A DNA stretch of 64,000 nt from Tunturiibacter gelidiferens (GTDB lineage: Bacteria > Acidobacteriota > Terriglobia > Terriglobales > Acidobacteriaceae): NCBI RefSeq assembly GCF_014201335.1, contig NZ_JACHEB010000017.1, positions 54,325 to 118,324 of the forward strand. Direction: 5' to 3'. Position numbers and translations under genes: made by a program. Of this stretch, positions 50,965 to 60,727 are shown one piece after another. The notes under the pieces were generated by a model. That model did no database searches and was not told where the DNA came from. It was given only the letters and a program-made list of their open reading frames with translations. Each line of letters opens with the position of its first letter. Position 1 is the first letter of the stretch.

Positions 50965-51630
50965 TTACAAACAACTCGAGCCCAGCAAAACCAGCAAGCA
51001 CGAGGCAGCGTGTTTTGCCTGTAGAGCGATAACTTTTGGGGTTGGCAGTTTTCCCCCATGTATAGCGTCTTCAAAGAGCGTAGCCCGTAGCAGGGCTGCG
51101 AAGGCTTCGGCAGCGTGGCCCGGGTTTCTTATTTGCCACCCCTCGGACCTTTTCCAGTGATTGAGGTATTCGACGAAGAGGCGATTCCGTCGCTCCACAG
51201 TCTCGCTTCGATATCGGCGTCCAAGCTCAGGAAAATCGCTTGCGTCTCGCGTGACCACTCGATAGAGATCCATCTGTTGCAGATCGAACAACCGCGTCAG
51301 ATAATCGATGCCCGCAAGCGGCAATGCGGTTTGAGGCGGCTTCGTAAACCATGGAAACACAGTTGCCGAATCAGCATCGTTTCCGGCGGCTAATAACTCG
51401 GGAGACACGGTTTCGCAGGCCATTTGCATGACCGCGCTAAACAGATCGTCTTTGTTCTTGAAATGGCGATACACCGTGGTGATAGCTACTTCGGCTTTTT
51501 CGGCCACTCTGTCCATCGAGGTTTGAGCATACCCAGTGGCAAGAAACAACTGTCGTGCAGCGTCAACGATTGCAGCGCGCTTACGCTCCATGAGTGCAGC
51601 TTTCGGATTGTCATCGCTCCATGTTTTCAT
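50965..51630 (-). CDS. TetR/AcrR-family transcriptional regulator
   Basis: 221 residues from ATG 51630; the upstream in-frame start at 51672 falls in the operator region. N-terminal helix-turn-helix: RAAIVDAARQLFLATGYAQT, SMDRVAEKAEVAITTVYRHF and KNKDDLFSAVM. The C-terminal ligand domain resembles the TetR_C type with RRYRSETVERRNRLFVEYL. It is transcribed away from an epimerase/dehydrogenase pair, with palindromes in the 106-base gap, so it very likely represses them and itself. Ligand unknown. Confidence 0.9.
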   Translation of the reverse strand: MKTWSDDNPKAALMERKRAAIVDAARQLFLATGYAQTSMDRVAEKAEVAITTVYRHFKNKDDLFSAVMQMACETVSPELLAAGNDADSATVFPWFTKPPQTALPLAGIDYLTRLFDLQQMDLYRVVTRDASDFPELGRRYRSETVERRNRLFVEYLNHWKRSEGWQIRNPGHAAEAFAALLRATLFEDAIHGGKLPTPKVIALQAKHAASCLLVLLGSSCL

Positions 51631-51635
51631 ATAAC

Positions 51636-51690
51636 TATCGTACGATAACGCCCGTTTGTTTTCAAACAACAACGGTCGTTATTATTTGAA
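51636..51690. promoter_or_regulatory. Palindromic operators between tetR and the oxidoreductase operon
   Basis: TATCGTACGATA (51636-51647) is a perfect 12-bp palindrome. GTTTGTTTTCAAAC (51654-51667) and an AACGCCCGTT/AACGGTCGTT pair of half-sites lie within the next 40 bases. These suit a TetR dimer pair controlling both directions. Confidence 0.55.
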
Positions 51691-51736
51691 TCGGAGCTTG
51701 CAGGTGAACATCCAATCGGTGAAGGAGAGCTAAGCA

Positions 51737-52630
51737 ATGAAATTTTTTCTCACAGGGGCTTCCGGGTACATCGGCGGTTCTGTCGCGCAACGGTTGATGG
51801 AATTGGGTCACGAGGTATTTGGACTGGTGCGCTCAGCGCAGAAGGCACACCAAATCCAGCAATTGGGGATCCAGCCGGTGATTGGCACCTTGGGCGATGC
51901 AGCTGTGCTCGCTGAGGCTGCCCATCTTGCTGATGCGGTCATCCACGCAGCAAATTCAGATGATCGTGATTCGGTCGAAACCTTACTCGGGGCGTTGGAG
52001 GGGAGTGGCAAGCTCTTCATCCATGTCAGCGGATCGAGCATCGTGGCAGACGAGGCGATGGGCGAATATGCCAATCCCGTTGTGTTCACCGAAGATACCA
52101 GCTTTGAGCCAGTTCCGAATCGTAAGCACCGTGTTGAGATCAATGATCTGGTTCGAACCGCAGGCATCGGCCGCGGAATTCGGACCGTCGTGATCTGCCC
52201 TCCGATGATCTATGGCCAAGGGCTCGGTCTCCAGAAAGAAAGCGATCAAATTCCCAAACTGACTACGTTCTCTCAACAGGTCGGTGCCGGTGTCTACTTC
52301 GGTAAAGGTCTAAACCGCTACTCCAATGTGTTCATCAGCGACCTCGTGGACCTCTTCGTCCTCGCCATCGAGAAAGCGCCTTCCGGTTCATTTTTCTTCG
52401 CAGAGAATGGCGAGGCTTCGTTCAAGGAGATTGCGGAACTGGTCAGCGTCAAGTTGGGCTTCGGTGGAAAGACCCAAAGCGTTCCCGTCGAGGTAGTGGT
52501 CGCACACTTCGGCGAGGCCGCTCGTTATGGGGCTGCGGGAAACAGCCGAGTGCAGGCCATAAATGCGCGCCGCCTTGGATGGACGCCGAGAGGCCCATCT
52601 CTTCAAGACGCAATCGAGCATGAACTTTAG
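51737..52630 (+). CDS. NAD(P)-dependent epimerase/dehydratase-type (extended SDR) protein
   Basis: 297 residues. Nucleotide-binding motif TGASGYIGGSV at residues 6-16, then the VIHAAN core strand. The C-terminal half reads like NAD(P)-binding atypical SDRs (YSNVFISDLVDLFVLAIEKA, AINARRLGWTPRGPSLQDAI). The catalytic Tyr-x-x-x-Lys is replaced (RKHRVEIND in that region), as in the atypical group, so it may be a reductase-like or regulatory binder. It starts at ATG 51737 after GGAGAG. Divergent from the TetR gene and followed by another SDR. Confidence 0.8.
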   Translation: MKFFLTGASGYIGGSVAQRLMELGHEVFGLVRSAQKAHQIQQLGIQPVIGTLGDAAVLAEAAHLADAVIHAANSDDRDSVETLLGALEGSGKLFIHVSGSSIVADEAMGEYANPVVFTEDTSFEPVPNRKHRVEINDLVRTAGIGRGIRTVVICPPMIYGQGLGLQKESDQIPKLTTFSQQVGAGVYFGKGLNRYSNVFISDLVDLFVLAIEKAPSGSFFFAENGEASFKEIAELVSVKLGFGGKTQSVPVEVVVAHFGEAARYGAAGNSRVQAINARRLGWTPRGPSLQDAIEHEL

Positions 52631-52667
52631 TCTTCTTATCAACGTTAGCAAGAAAGGTACTTGCATT

Positions 52668-53462
52668 ATGATTCCCTACAAAGGTAGTTATGTACTGATT
52701 ACCGGCGCTTCTAAGGGGCTTGGAAGCGCCTACGCTAAAGCTCTCGCCCAGCGAGGTGCCAACCTCGTGCTGGTGGCGCGGTCTCTCGAACCGATGGAAA
52801 AGTTAGCAGTCGAGCTCCGATCCGAGCATAGCGTCCGCATTGAGACGATCCAGGCAGATCTCACCGACGTCTCCGCCCCCGCCCAGATTGCGAAGCGACT
52901 TACTGAGTTACAGATACGGATTGATCTTTTGGTCAATAACGCAGGCGCTGGGTTGAGTGGCCAGTTCCTTGGGCATACGGTAGAAAACGAATTCTTGCAG
53001 ATCAACCTGAATGTGCAGGGCTTGGTAGCTCTCACACATCACTTTGGCCGCGAAATGGCCGACAGGGGCATGGGTGGGATCATCAATATCTCCTCCAACT
53101 CGGCCTTTCAGGCGGTTCCCTACATGGCAACGTATGGGGCAACGAAGGCCTTCATCCTTATGTTCACTGAGGCGATAGCAGAAGAGATGAGCAATACCGG
53201 GGTGCGCGTCATGGTCGCCTGCCCTGGCCCTACCGCAACTCAGTTCTTCGACCAAGCCCCGACAACTATGAAAGCGAGCGAGATGGACAGCGCACACTAC
53301 GTTGCATCGAGAACCCTCAAGGATTTCGAGCGAGGCACTGTCGTGTCCTATCCCGGCAGGACGTCGGTACGCATTTTGACGTGGGCTGCTCGCTTGCTGC
53401 CTAGGTCGACAGCTGTCAAGATCGCGGCACTGTTCTCGAAGAAGATGGGCCTAGCGGATTAG
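52668..53462 (+). CDS. Short-chain dehydrogenase/reductase (classical SDR)
   Basis: 264 residues from ATG 52668; the longer in-frame opening at 52563 lies inside the preceding gene. Cofactor motif TGASKGLGSA, NNAG at about residue 90, and the catalytic set Ser in INISSNSA, Tyr-x-x-x-Lys in YGATKAF. The C-terminus (ILTWAARLLPRSTAVKIAAL) is like the DltE/YqjQ-type lipid-associated SDRs. Thirty-seven bases after the epimerase-like gene, so probably one operon under TetR control. Substrate unknown. Confidence 0.9.
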   Translation: MIPYKGSYVLITGASKGLGSAYAKALAQRGANLVLVARSLEPMEKLAVELRSEHSVRIETIQADLTDVSAPAQIAKRLTELQIRIDLLVNNAGAGLSGQFLGHTVENEFLQINLNVQGLVALTHHFGREMADRGMGGIINISSNSAFQAVPYMATYGATKAFILMFTEAIAEEMSNTGVRVMVACPGPTATQFFDQAPTTMKASEMDSAHYVASRTLKDFERGTVVSYPGRTSVRILTWAARLLPRSTAVKIAALFSKKMGLAD

Positions 53463-53833
53463 CCGGACTGGAAGCCATCATTTTCCGTGAGCGTTGTATG
53501 CCCGAATGATAGGCATATCTCACATATGTAAACCACTTTGCTGTCACCGACAATCTAGCATGACCTCTTGCTAAACCTCTTGTCTTCACTCAAATGCAGT
53601 GGGGTATAAGGTTGATGGTCAGCCGATCGACGGTCCTATAGACAGTAGCGTGGCTTGGCTTCACCTAATGACCATCTACTGGAACGCCGTTTTCTACGGA
53701 TGTTCATTCACTTTGAATCAACATGTTGTGTCTGTGCGTGTTGGCAAGATACCGTGCCGTGCACATGGCGACCCTGTCATCCAGTTTTACTTTGAGGAAT
53801 TTTCTCAGCATCCGGTCTCATAAAGGTTTAGAA
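53463..53833. other. Gap before the ECF sigma-factor gene
   Basis: About 370 bases. A frame at 53599-53823 has no recognisable content. A sigma-factor autoregulated promoter would be expected in the last 100 bases but is not identified. Confidence 0.35.
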
Positions 53834-54391
53834 ATGTCATTGAATACCAACGGCCCACCTGCCGTAGAAAGTGCTTACGTCGAACACATCGATGGATTAT
53901 ACGGCTATGCACTTGTACTCACTCGTAGTCGGAGTGAGGCAGATGATCTTGTCCAAGAGACGTATGTCCGCGCGATAGGAGCGATGGGACGCTTACGCGT
54001 TGACAGCAATCTGAAAGGCTGGTTATTCACCATCATGCGGAATATCTGGTTCAATCAATCGCGGCAACAGCGCCGCGCAAGACTAGTTCCCCTACCTGAA
54101 AATGAGAGCGCTATGCATATGGCGGAGACGACGGAGAATCCCTATGCTTTCTATGTAAGTAAGATGGAACGGGAGGTTGTGCGCCAAGCAATTCATCAAC
54201 TGCCAGTGGATTTTCGCGAGATAATCTTATTGCGTGACTTCGAGGATTTATCCTATCAAGAGATAGCGACGAAACTGAACCGTCCCGTCGGAACTGTAAT
54301 GTCGCGCCTGGCGAGGGCGCGAGCTAAGCTGCGCACGTTGCTTTCAGGCACCTTTATTATTTCCGATTTCGTTCGCAACGAGACGGAATGA
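53834..54391 (+). CDS. ECF-type RNA polymerase sigma factor
   Basis: 185 residues from ATG 53834 (AAAGGTT nearby). Region 2 has YVEHIDGLYGYALVLTRSRS, EADDLVQETYVRA and LKGWLFTIMRNIWFNQSRQQ. Region 4 has VRQAIHQLPVDFREIILLRD, FEDLSYQEIATKLNRPVGTV and MSRLARARAKLRTLL. This is a complete group-4 sigma factor. No anti-sigma gene follows in the window, so its control is unclear; downstream sequence is decayed. Confidence 0.9.
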   Translation: MSLNTNGPPAVESAYVEHIDGLYGYALVLTRSRSEADDLVQETYVRAIGAMGRLRVDSNLKGWLFTIMRNIWFNQSRQQRRARLVPLPENESAMHMAETTENPYAFYVSKMEREVVRQAIHQLPVDFREIILLRDFEDLSYQEIATKLNRPVGTVMSRLARARAKLRTLLSGTFIISDFVRNETE

Positions 54392-54783
54392 GTCCTTGCG
54401 AAGAGCAGAAGGTCTTCTCAAAAAAACCATCAAGCATCTCAGCTCTTATCTCGAACGCAGTGGGTAGCGTACTCGATGTTCGTCGCCTGCGCATTGAAAA
54501 GAGCCCCTATTTGCAGCGACTTTGACATCAATCCGCTGCGAGGGCTCGGCACTCCTCATAAGCCTGTCGCGTTCGTAAGTCAGGATGCCACCGCGATTCG
54601 CAGCAATCAAGCCGGCCAAAGTGAATAGCCGCCATTCAACACTAATCCTAGCCACAGCAGGAATAAATTTCGGCTTGCCGTGTTTCTCTTAAGTAGATTG
54701 AAACGCGTTCGCCAGCGCCTCTTGGTTGCTGCCGTAGTTGCACCAGTCCAACGCAAGCCATCACGAATGGAGATCGCCGTAAA
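54392..54783. other. Gap before a glycosyltransferase fragment
   Basis: No gene recognised. A minus-strand frame at 54446-54655 is unidentifiable. Confidence 0.35.
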
Positions 54784-55027
54784 ATGAAAATTGGCTTTAT
54801 TAGTATGCCGCTCACGGTCATATCAATCCGATGATCGCGCTGGCCCGCAAATTGCAATCCCGCGGACACGAGATCGTCTTCATTGGGATTCCCGATGTCG
54901 GCCCCTATGCTCATTCCGCGGGGATAAGTTTTGTCGCCTACTGCGATGAGGAACTTCCCATGGGATCATCCGGCGGTATTCTCGCTCCTGCCGCAAAGCT
55001 ACACGGCACGGAGGCAACGCGCTGGAC
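54784..55027 (+). pseudogene. N-terminal fragment of a glycosyltransferase (copy A)
   Basis: ATG 54784 reads KIGFISMPLT. A missing C at about 54814 shifts the frame, and it continues HINPMIALARKLQSRGHEIV, FIGIPDVGPYAHSAGISFVA, LAPAAKLHGTEATRW. It is then cut at 55027. It matches the start of the decayed gene at 61858-63162 almost word for word. The cut joins it tail to tail to the dipeptidase gene. Confidence 0.75.
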
Positions 55028-55996
55028 GTCTTCGCCCGGCGCGGAGATGCCCTGCCTTCGCCGCTCCTTGATCTCGTCCGCAAATGACTTCTTGTACTCC
55101 GGCGTGAGCACAAGCGGAGAGGTCGCGCGGTCCGTGCCCATGCCCACATGATCCTCGCCGCAAACGTCGATCGCATGCTCGATATGCCGGATCACATCGT
55201 CAGCCATCGGCTGCCCCTGGCTGCGCAGAAATGGCATCAAATAAATACCTACATAACCGCCCTTGTCGGCGAGCTTACGCAACTCGTGGTCTGTCTTGTT
55301 CCGCGGATTCGGTACAAGCGCGGCGCAACCGGAATGCGAAATCGCGATCGGCGCCGTCGAAGCCTCGATCGCCTCCAGGGTGGTACGTTCGCCGGCATGG
55401 GCCAGATCGACCAGCGCCTTGCGTTCATTCAGTCGCGCCAACAGCTTGCGACCATAGACAGACAACCCGGCATTACCCGGCTCCAGGCAGCCATCCCCCA
55501 CCAAAGTGCGCTTGTTGTAGGTCAATTGGAAGATACGGACTCCAAAGTTGCGAAAGGTATCGAGTCGGACAAGATCCTCGCCAAACGGATTCGTATCTTC
55601 GAAGCCGTAAATCAGGCCCAAGCGACCGGTACGTTTCGCTTCAGTAATATCCGCTGCATGCCGTACCAGCAGGAATACATCTGGATGCGCAGCGATCTCT
55701 GCATTCCAGTAAGCAATCGCGCGGACGGTTTCGTCATAACTGGCCGGACCGCCGACGATCAGATTGATGGCCGTCAAACCGGAGCCCCGCACATCATTAA
55801 TCTCGGCAACGGTCAGTGGCGTATCCAGGGTGTCATTTTCCCCGCCAGGGGTACCGAGCGAATCGATCATGATCCCATGGCCGTAACTGGGCTGCGCTGG
55901 AGACGTAGTCTCCGCGAATGCGCGGCTAAACGTGCCGAGAAGTAACGCCGCGCTGGATACTGTTCCGAACAAGGTCAGAAATCTTCTTCGCTGCAT
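54938..55996 (-). CDS. Membrane dipeptidase (M19 family), C-terminally truncated
   Basis: Starts at ATG 55996 with GGAG nine bases upstream. A Tat-type signal (QRRRFLTLFGTVSSAALLLG, cleavage after AFA) directs export. M19 landmarks: YGFEDTNPF (metal Glu), LVDLAHAGERT and PIAISHSGCAAL (metal His), GEDHVGMGTDRAT (Asp). The first metal pair is not obvious in HGIMIDSLG. Native sequence ends near EIKERRRQGISAPGE, at about 55030, where antisense glycosyltransferase sequence begins; the last 30 codons are foreign. Some 50 residues of the family's C-terminus are missing, so activity is uncertain. Confidence 0.75.
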   Translation of the reverse strand: MQRRRFLTLFGTVSSAALLLGTFSRAFAETTSPAQPSYGHGIMIDSLGTPGGENDTLDTPLTVAEINDVRGSGLTAINLIVGGPASYDETVRAIAYWNAEIAAHPDVFLLVRHAADITEAKRTGRLGLIYGFEDTNPFGEDLVRLDTFRNFGVRIFQLTYNKRTLVGDGCLEPGNAGLSVYGRKLLARLNERKALVDLAHAGERTTLEAIEASTAPIAISHSGCAALVPNPRNKTDHELRKLADKGGYVGIYLMPFLRSQGQPMADDVIRHIEHAIDVCGEDHVGMGTDRATSPLVLTPEYKKSFADEIKERRRQGISAPGEDVQRVASVPCSFAAGARIPPDDPMGSSSSQ

Positions 55997-56294
55997 GCTA
56001 TTGAATCTCCAGTGAAACTTATATCGGGGTTTGAACCTTATAAACACCTAATCAAACAACTTATTCCCGAGGGCAACAGAGCGAAAGATAGACGAGGCGT
56101 CTCGAGGATGAGACTTCGCTCTCCCTCCTCAGCTCTCGCAGCAAACTGGTTCACTCAATCGCGCCAGTGTACGTCACAAAATACCCGTATTCCGCTTTAG
56201 CACTTTCTTATGATTCGAGGGCTTAAAGGCGCAAATGTATCAGCACAAGATCCAGTTGACGAAAGGGTCCAATCGGGCCGCTTCGCGGTCGCTT

Positions 56295-58397
56295 CTACCA
56301 GACGCGGCAGGATTTAACCGGCATCATGGGTTGTCCTACCTTGCAGCCAAACGCCTTACCGAATTCGTCAAAGTTTTGCACGGTGCCGTTGTCCCGCCAT
56401 TCGAACGAGCTGTGCGTGTCCGTCTTTGCGTGCTCCCGGGCGTTCTGTTCGGTCTCGTTCTGGCACCACACCTGGCCGAAGGCGATAAAGAATCGCTGAG
56501 ATGGCGTATAGCCGTCCTTCTTGCCGTCGCTGTAGCCAGCCAGTGCGCTTGGGTCCTTAGCCAGCGTCTCCTGCAAGGCCTGGAACGCGATCCGCAGCCC
56601 GCCGTTGTCCGCCGTGTTTTCCCCCAGAGTCAGTCGTCCATTCAGATTTTGCCCCTCGGCCACCTTGAAGCCCGAGTATTGGTCGGCGAGGCAATCGGTC
56701 CTGGCGTCGAACTGTTTCTTATCTTCGGCCGTAAACCAGTCTCGCGCATTGCCGTGCATGTCGAACTTCGATCCCTCGTCGTCAAACGCATGCGTCAGCT
56801 CATGGCCGATCACGAACCCGACGCCAGCGAAGTTCACTGCCGGATCCATGCTGTTTGAGTAAAACGGTGGTTGGAGCATGCCCGCAGGGAAGTTTATGTC
56901 ATTAGTTTGCCAGTCGTAGTACGCGTCCACTGTGGCCGGCGTCATGTCCAACTCCCATTCCTGCTCATCCACCGGCTTGCCGAGTTTGGCCAAGTTGCGG
57001 TTCCGCTCGAAGACCGTGTCGCGCTGAAGATTGCCGACCAGATCGTCCCGCTTTACGGTCAGCGCGCTATAGTCGCGCCAGTTGGCCGGATAGCCTATCT
57101 TCTGTCGAATCGCATTCAACTTCGTCTCGGCCTCCTTCTTGGTTGCGTCGGACATCCATGGCAAGCTCTGAATGTCCTCGCCCAGCGCGCGTTCGAGTGT
57201 CGCCACTAATTTCTCCGTATTAGCCTTCGCGTCCGGAGGGAAGTTCGTTTTCACCCAATCCTGGCCCACGGCCTCACCCAGCGCGGCATCGGTCAATTGG
57301 GTGCAGCGCTTCCACCGCGGCTGCTCCTCCTTCTGCCCATTCAGCGTACGGTTGAAGAACGCGAAGCTCTCCTGCTCGAACGGCGTGGCCAGATACGGCG
57401 CCGCGCCATGCAACGCATGCCACCGCAGATAACTCTTCAGCGCCGGCAGACTCTCGGATGCGATCTCCTCGTTCCCCGTCTTAACGAAGTCTGGCGACTC
57501 CACATTCAAGGTCTTCGCGCTTCCCAAGCCGAGGCCATCCAGATACTGCTTCCAGTCATACTCCGGCGACAGCGTCTCGAGCTCCGCGACCGTCATGATG
57601 TGGTACTGCTTGGTGGGATCGCGCATATCCACGCGACTCATCGAACCCTTGGCAAGCACCGTCTCGATCCGCATCACGTCGGCTGCCTCATGCGCCGCTT
57701 TCTGCTCGGAGTCGCCTAGCAGAACAAACATTCTGGTCACATGCGCAACGTATTGCTCGCGCAGCTTCTGGCTCCGCGGATCGTCAGCAAGATAGTAATC
57801 CCGGTCCGGCAGCGTCAACCCTCCCTGCCCTGTCCCGAGGATCTGCTTGCTCGAATCCATCTCGTCCTTCTCCACGTTGACATCAAACAGCACCGTCCCG
57901 CCGTACTGTCTGGCCAGTTCCAGGCTCAGAGCCGTAATCTGCTTCCTCTCTTTTAACCCGTCGATCGCCCTCAGCAACGGCTCAAGCGACTTAGCACCGA
58001 GTTTGTCGGCCGCCTCGACGTTCATGCAGGCCGCGAAGTAATCGCCATACTTCTTCTGCAACGGCGTCGTCGGGGCCTCTGCCGCAGCCTTCAGATCTGT
58101 GTACAGAAGATAGCTATTGCGTTCCGTCAGTTGAATGACCTGGTTCCAGTGGGTCTGGTCGGCGGGAAGTGGGTTGTTTTTCATCCAGTTTCCGCAGGCG
58201 TACTGATAGAAGTTCGTACACGGGTCGGCGGTCTTATCGATCGCCGAAAGGTCAAGGCTCTTCAACTTTTTCGGCACCGACGTGGGACCGGCATCGAGAT
58301 TCAGTCCTGAATCGAGGATCTGTCCGAATGCTGTTTTAGGAGCGAGATACAATCCACCGGCCAGTATCAGAAGCGGAACAACGTTTTGTAAGCGCAT
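56295..58397 (-). CDS. M13-family zinc metallopeptidase (neprilysin/PepO-like), exported
   Basis: 700 residues from ATG 58397 with CAGGAG upstream. Signal peptide RLQNVVPLLILAGGLYLAPK, cleavage near AFG. The N-terminal domain opens with the family's DPCTNFYQYACGNWMKNNPL. Zinc site: HELTH in VGFVIGHELTHAFDDEG (about residue 532), with third ligand Glu and the ENTADNGG motif about 60 residues later. The protein ends KSCRVW, the conserved C-x-x-W terminus. It cleaves oligopeptides in the periplasm. Same strand as the dipeptidase and the DUF885 protein, making a peptide-degradation group. Confidence 0.95.
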   Translation of the reverse strand: MRLQNVVPLLILAGGLYLAPKTAFGQILDSGLNLDAGPTSVPKKLKSLDLSAIDKTADPCTNFYQYACGNWMKNNPLPADQTHWNQVIQLTERNSYLLYTDLKAAAEAPTTPLQKKYGDYFAACMNVEAADKLGAKSLEPLLRAIDGLKERKQITALSLELARQYGGTVLFDVNVEKDEMDSSKQILGTGQGGLTLPDRDYYLADDPRSQKLREQYVAHVTRMFVLLGDSEQKAAHEAADVMRIETVLAKGSMSRVDMRDPTKQYHIMTVAELETLSPEYDWKQYLDGLGLGSAKTLNVESPDFVKTGNEEIASESLPALKSYLRWHALHGAAPYLATPFEQESFAFFNRTLNGQKEEQPRWKRCTQLTDAALGEAVGQDWVKTNFPPDAKANTEKLVATLERALGEDIQSLPWMSDATKKEAETKLNAIRQKIGYPANWRDYSALTVKRDDLVGNLQRDTVFERNRNLAKLGKPVDEQEWELDMTPATVDAYYDWQTNDINFPAGMLQPPFYSNSMDPAVNFAGVGFVIGHELTHAFDDEGSKFDMHGNARDWFTAEDKKQFDARTDCLADQYSGFKVAEGQNLNGRLTLGENTADNGGLRIAFQALQETLAKDPSALAGYSDGKKDGYTPSQRFFIAFGQVWCQNETEQNAREHAKTDTHSSFEWRDNGTVQNFDEFGKAFGCKVGQPMMPVKSCRVW

Positions 58398-58766
58398 GAA
58401 ACTCCTGGAAATAATTCAGACGAGAAGCCGAATCATTGAAATTAGGTCAGACGAAGAGACTCAGATTTTCTTGAGCGAACCTAGCTATCTTTAGGTACAA
58501 CACGGTAAGCCCGCTTTTATTCCGACCGTTCGAAAGATTTTATTGCATTCCACTCGTCGCCAGGCGCATCGCCCCAAAAGTGACCCTTCCCCGGCCACCC
58601 ACGCCGCTCGAAAAACAAATCGCCGGCGCCGAAGACAGCTTTAGCGCTTTCGCAATTCCGCAGGTGCGTAGCTATTTGGCGTATCACTCACCGCCTACCA
58701 ACATCAAGAGCATTTTCGATGATGCCCGAAGCGGGAGGAGTGTTTCTTTGAAGGATTGGTTAGCAC
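58398..58766. other. Gap between two peptidase genes
   Basis: No gene accepted. A plus-strand frame (58580-58807) overlaps the end of the next gene and has no recognised domain. Confidence 0.4.
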
Positions 58767-60596
58767 TTAATTGTCTAGGCTTCGAGGCCGCTCAGTTTCC
58801 CTTGTAGCGTGCGGAGGGAGTTTCTGGAGCGCGACCCAGTCTTGAATGCGTTCCTTAAGCACGTCCATTGGGAGAGCACCGCCGCCCAAGATTTCATCGT
58901 GGAAGGCACGAATATCAAATTTGTCGCCGAGTTGATCTTTGGCGTACTGACGTAATTCGAGAATCTCAAGTTGGCCGATTTTGTATCCTAAGGCCTGCGC
59001 TGGCCAGGCGATGTAACGGTCGGTTTCCGATTGAACGCTAACTTCATCCTCGGTCGAATGATCGTGGAAGAAGTCGACGACCTGTTGGCGCGTCCAATGC
59101 TTGGAATGGAGACCGGTGTCTACTACAAGGCGTATCGCGCGTAGCATATCGTCTTGAAGGTGACCGTAGTAACTATAAGGATCCTCAAAAAAGCCCACTT
59201 CTTTGCCAAGGTGCTCCGCGTAGAGCGCCCATCCCTCGCTGTAGGCCGTGTAATATTCGTTCTGGCGGAAGGGCGGCAGTTCCGGCAACTCCTGCGCAAT
59301 GGAGTTTTGCATGTGGTGACCGGGCACACCCTCGTGATAAGCGGTTGTTTCAATGTCAAGCACTGAGCGCTTTTCAAAGTCTCCGGTATTAACCATCACG
59401 TGGCCCGGGCGCGAACCATCCAAAGCAGGAGGTTGATAAGAAGCGGCAGACGCTTCCTTTTCCCGGAACTCTTCCACCGGCAGTACTTCCAACTTGGCTT
59501 TAGGAAGACGGCCAAATAGACCCGGCAGCTTCGGATTCATCTGGTCGATATATTTGTTATACAGATCTAGAATTTGCTGGCGGGAGTGTGCGTGTAGTTT
59601 CGGATCCGCGGCGTTGGCGGCATCGAACGCTTTGAGGTCTTTGTACCCGAATTGAGCGGCGACATCCTTCATACTAGCTTCGATTTCCTTCACCTGCGCG
59701 AGTCCCAGCTGGTGAATCTGTTCAGGGGTGAGATCCGTTGTGGTACTTTCCTTCACTCGAAACGCATAGTAGTTGTCGCCATCAGGGAGCGACCAGACAC
59801 CGACCTCCGTTCGCCCATACGGGGCATAGTCATGACTTACGAATTTTGCGAAGTGCGAATAGGCGGGAAGGACAGCATCTCGAATGGCGGCAATTCCCTG
59901 GTCTCGGATACGCGCTTGATCTTTCTCGGAGATGGATTTGGGGAAGTTCTTGAACGGTTTTGCAAAGGGAGAATCGCCGGGCATCTGGCTGGCAATCGCA
60001 GTGGCCTGATCGGCAACTTTCTCAAGAAGAAAACGGGGGGGCATTAATTTGTCGGCCACGCCCTTTCGCATCTGAACGATCGTCTGGTCGAGCCAGCGAG
60101 GCATTAGCTTCAGGCGAGTGATGTAGTCCTCGTAATCCTTGAGGCTTTGAAAGGAATGGATCAGCACCAGTTGCGGGAGATAGAGATGCACTCCGTTTTG
60201 CTGGGTCACGTTCATCTCCCACCCCTTGAAACGAGCGCCCTCCAGCGACATTTTAAGATCACGAATCATGAGGCGCTTGTTCAAGATCTCCTCTTTGGGG
60301 AAGCCTGTCGTGTCAATGGCTTCAAACCGTATCAGAAATTTCTGAGTTTCGACTAGATCCTTGTCGAGAAACTCTTGCGAAAAATCGGGCAACTTGTCGT
60401 TCCATCGCTTGTCCCCAAGGGAAGAGGCAAACAGTGGATTGGTGCGGAGGTTGTATTCCCATTGCTCGGCAAGAAGATTGTTGAGGGCTTTGCGTCGGGC
60501 ATCCAGTTTGGGAGTGGTCTGTGCTGCTGCGCCCAGAGCGCCACAAAAAAAGAGAACGAAAGCAGTGATGCGAATGCGTTTTACAAGTAAAGGCAT
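58767..60596 (-). CDS. DUF885-family exported protein (putative metallopeptidase)
   Basis: 609 residues from ATG 60596, chosen because a signal peptide follows (VKRIRITAFVLFFCGALGAA, cleavage before QTT); the frame is open 25 codons further. DUF885 landmarks: WNDKLPDFSQEFL, HLYLPQLVLIHSF, and the HExxPGHH-like metal site TAYHEGVPGHHMQ near residue 425, with EGWALYAEHLG about 40 residues later. The family is regarded as zinc-dependent peptidases or esterases, with few characterised members. Located beside M13 and M19 peptidases, which supports a peptide-processing role. Confidence 0.9.
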   Translation of the reverse strand: MPLLVKRIRITAFVLFFCGALGAAAQTTPKLDARRKALNNLLAEQWEYNLRTNPLFASSLGDKRWNDKLPDFSQEFLDKDLVETQKFLIRFEAIDTTGFPKEEILNKRLMIRDLKMSLEGARFKGWEMNVTQQNGVHLYLPQLVLIHSFQSLKDYEDYITRLKLMPRWLDQTIVQMRKGVADKLMPPRFLLEKVADQATAIASQMPGDSPFAKPFKNFPKSISEKDQARIRDQGIAAIRDAVLPAYSHFAKFVSHDYAPYGRTEVGVWSLPDGDNYYAFRVKESTTTDLTPEQIHQLGLAQVKEIEASMKDVAAQFGYKDLKAFDAANAADPKLHAHSRQQILDLYNKYIDQMNPKLPGLFGRLPKAKLEVLPVEEFREKEASAASYQPPALDGSRPGHVMVNTGDFEKRSVLDIETTAYHEGVPGHHMQNSIAQELPELPPFRQNEYYTAYSEGWALYAEHLGKEVGFFEDPYSYYGHLQDDMLRAIRLVVDTGLHSKHWTRQQVVDFFHDHSTEDEVSVQSETDRYIAWPAQALGYKIGQLEILELRQYAKDQLGDKFDIRAFHDEILGGGALPMDVLKERIQDWVALQKLPPHATRETERPRSLDN

Positions 60597-60727
60597 AGGC
60601 AAATATAACCGATCACTGATGTCTCCAAACTTAATACTTCCGACTGGTCGTAAATAATGAATCTCAAACACTCCTTAGCCACTCTACTAAATACGTACCG
60701 ATTACGTATGAGGCCGGAGACGATTCA

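Noticed and set aside
58580..58807. Plus-strand 75-codon frame between the M13 and DUF885 genes
   Set aside because: It overlaps the 3' end of the DUF885 gene and has neither a ribosome site nor a recognised domain.
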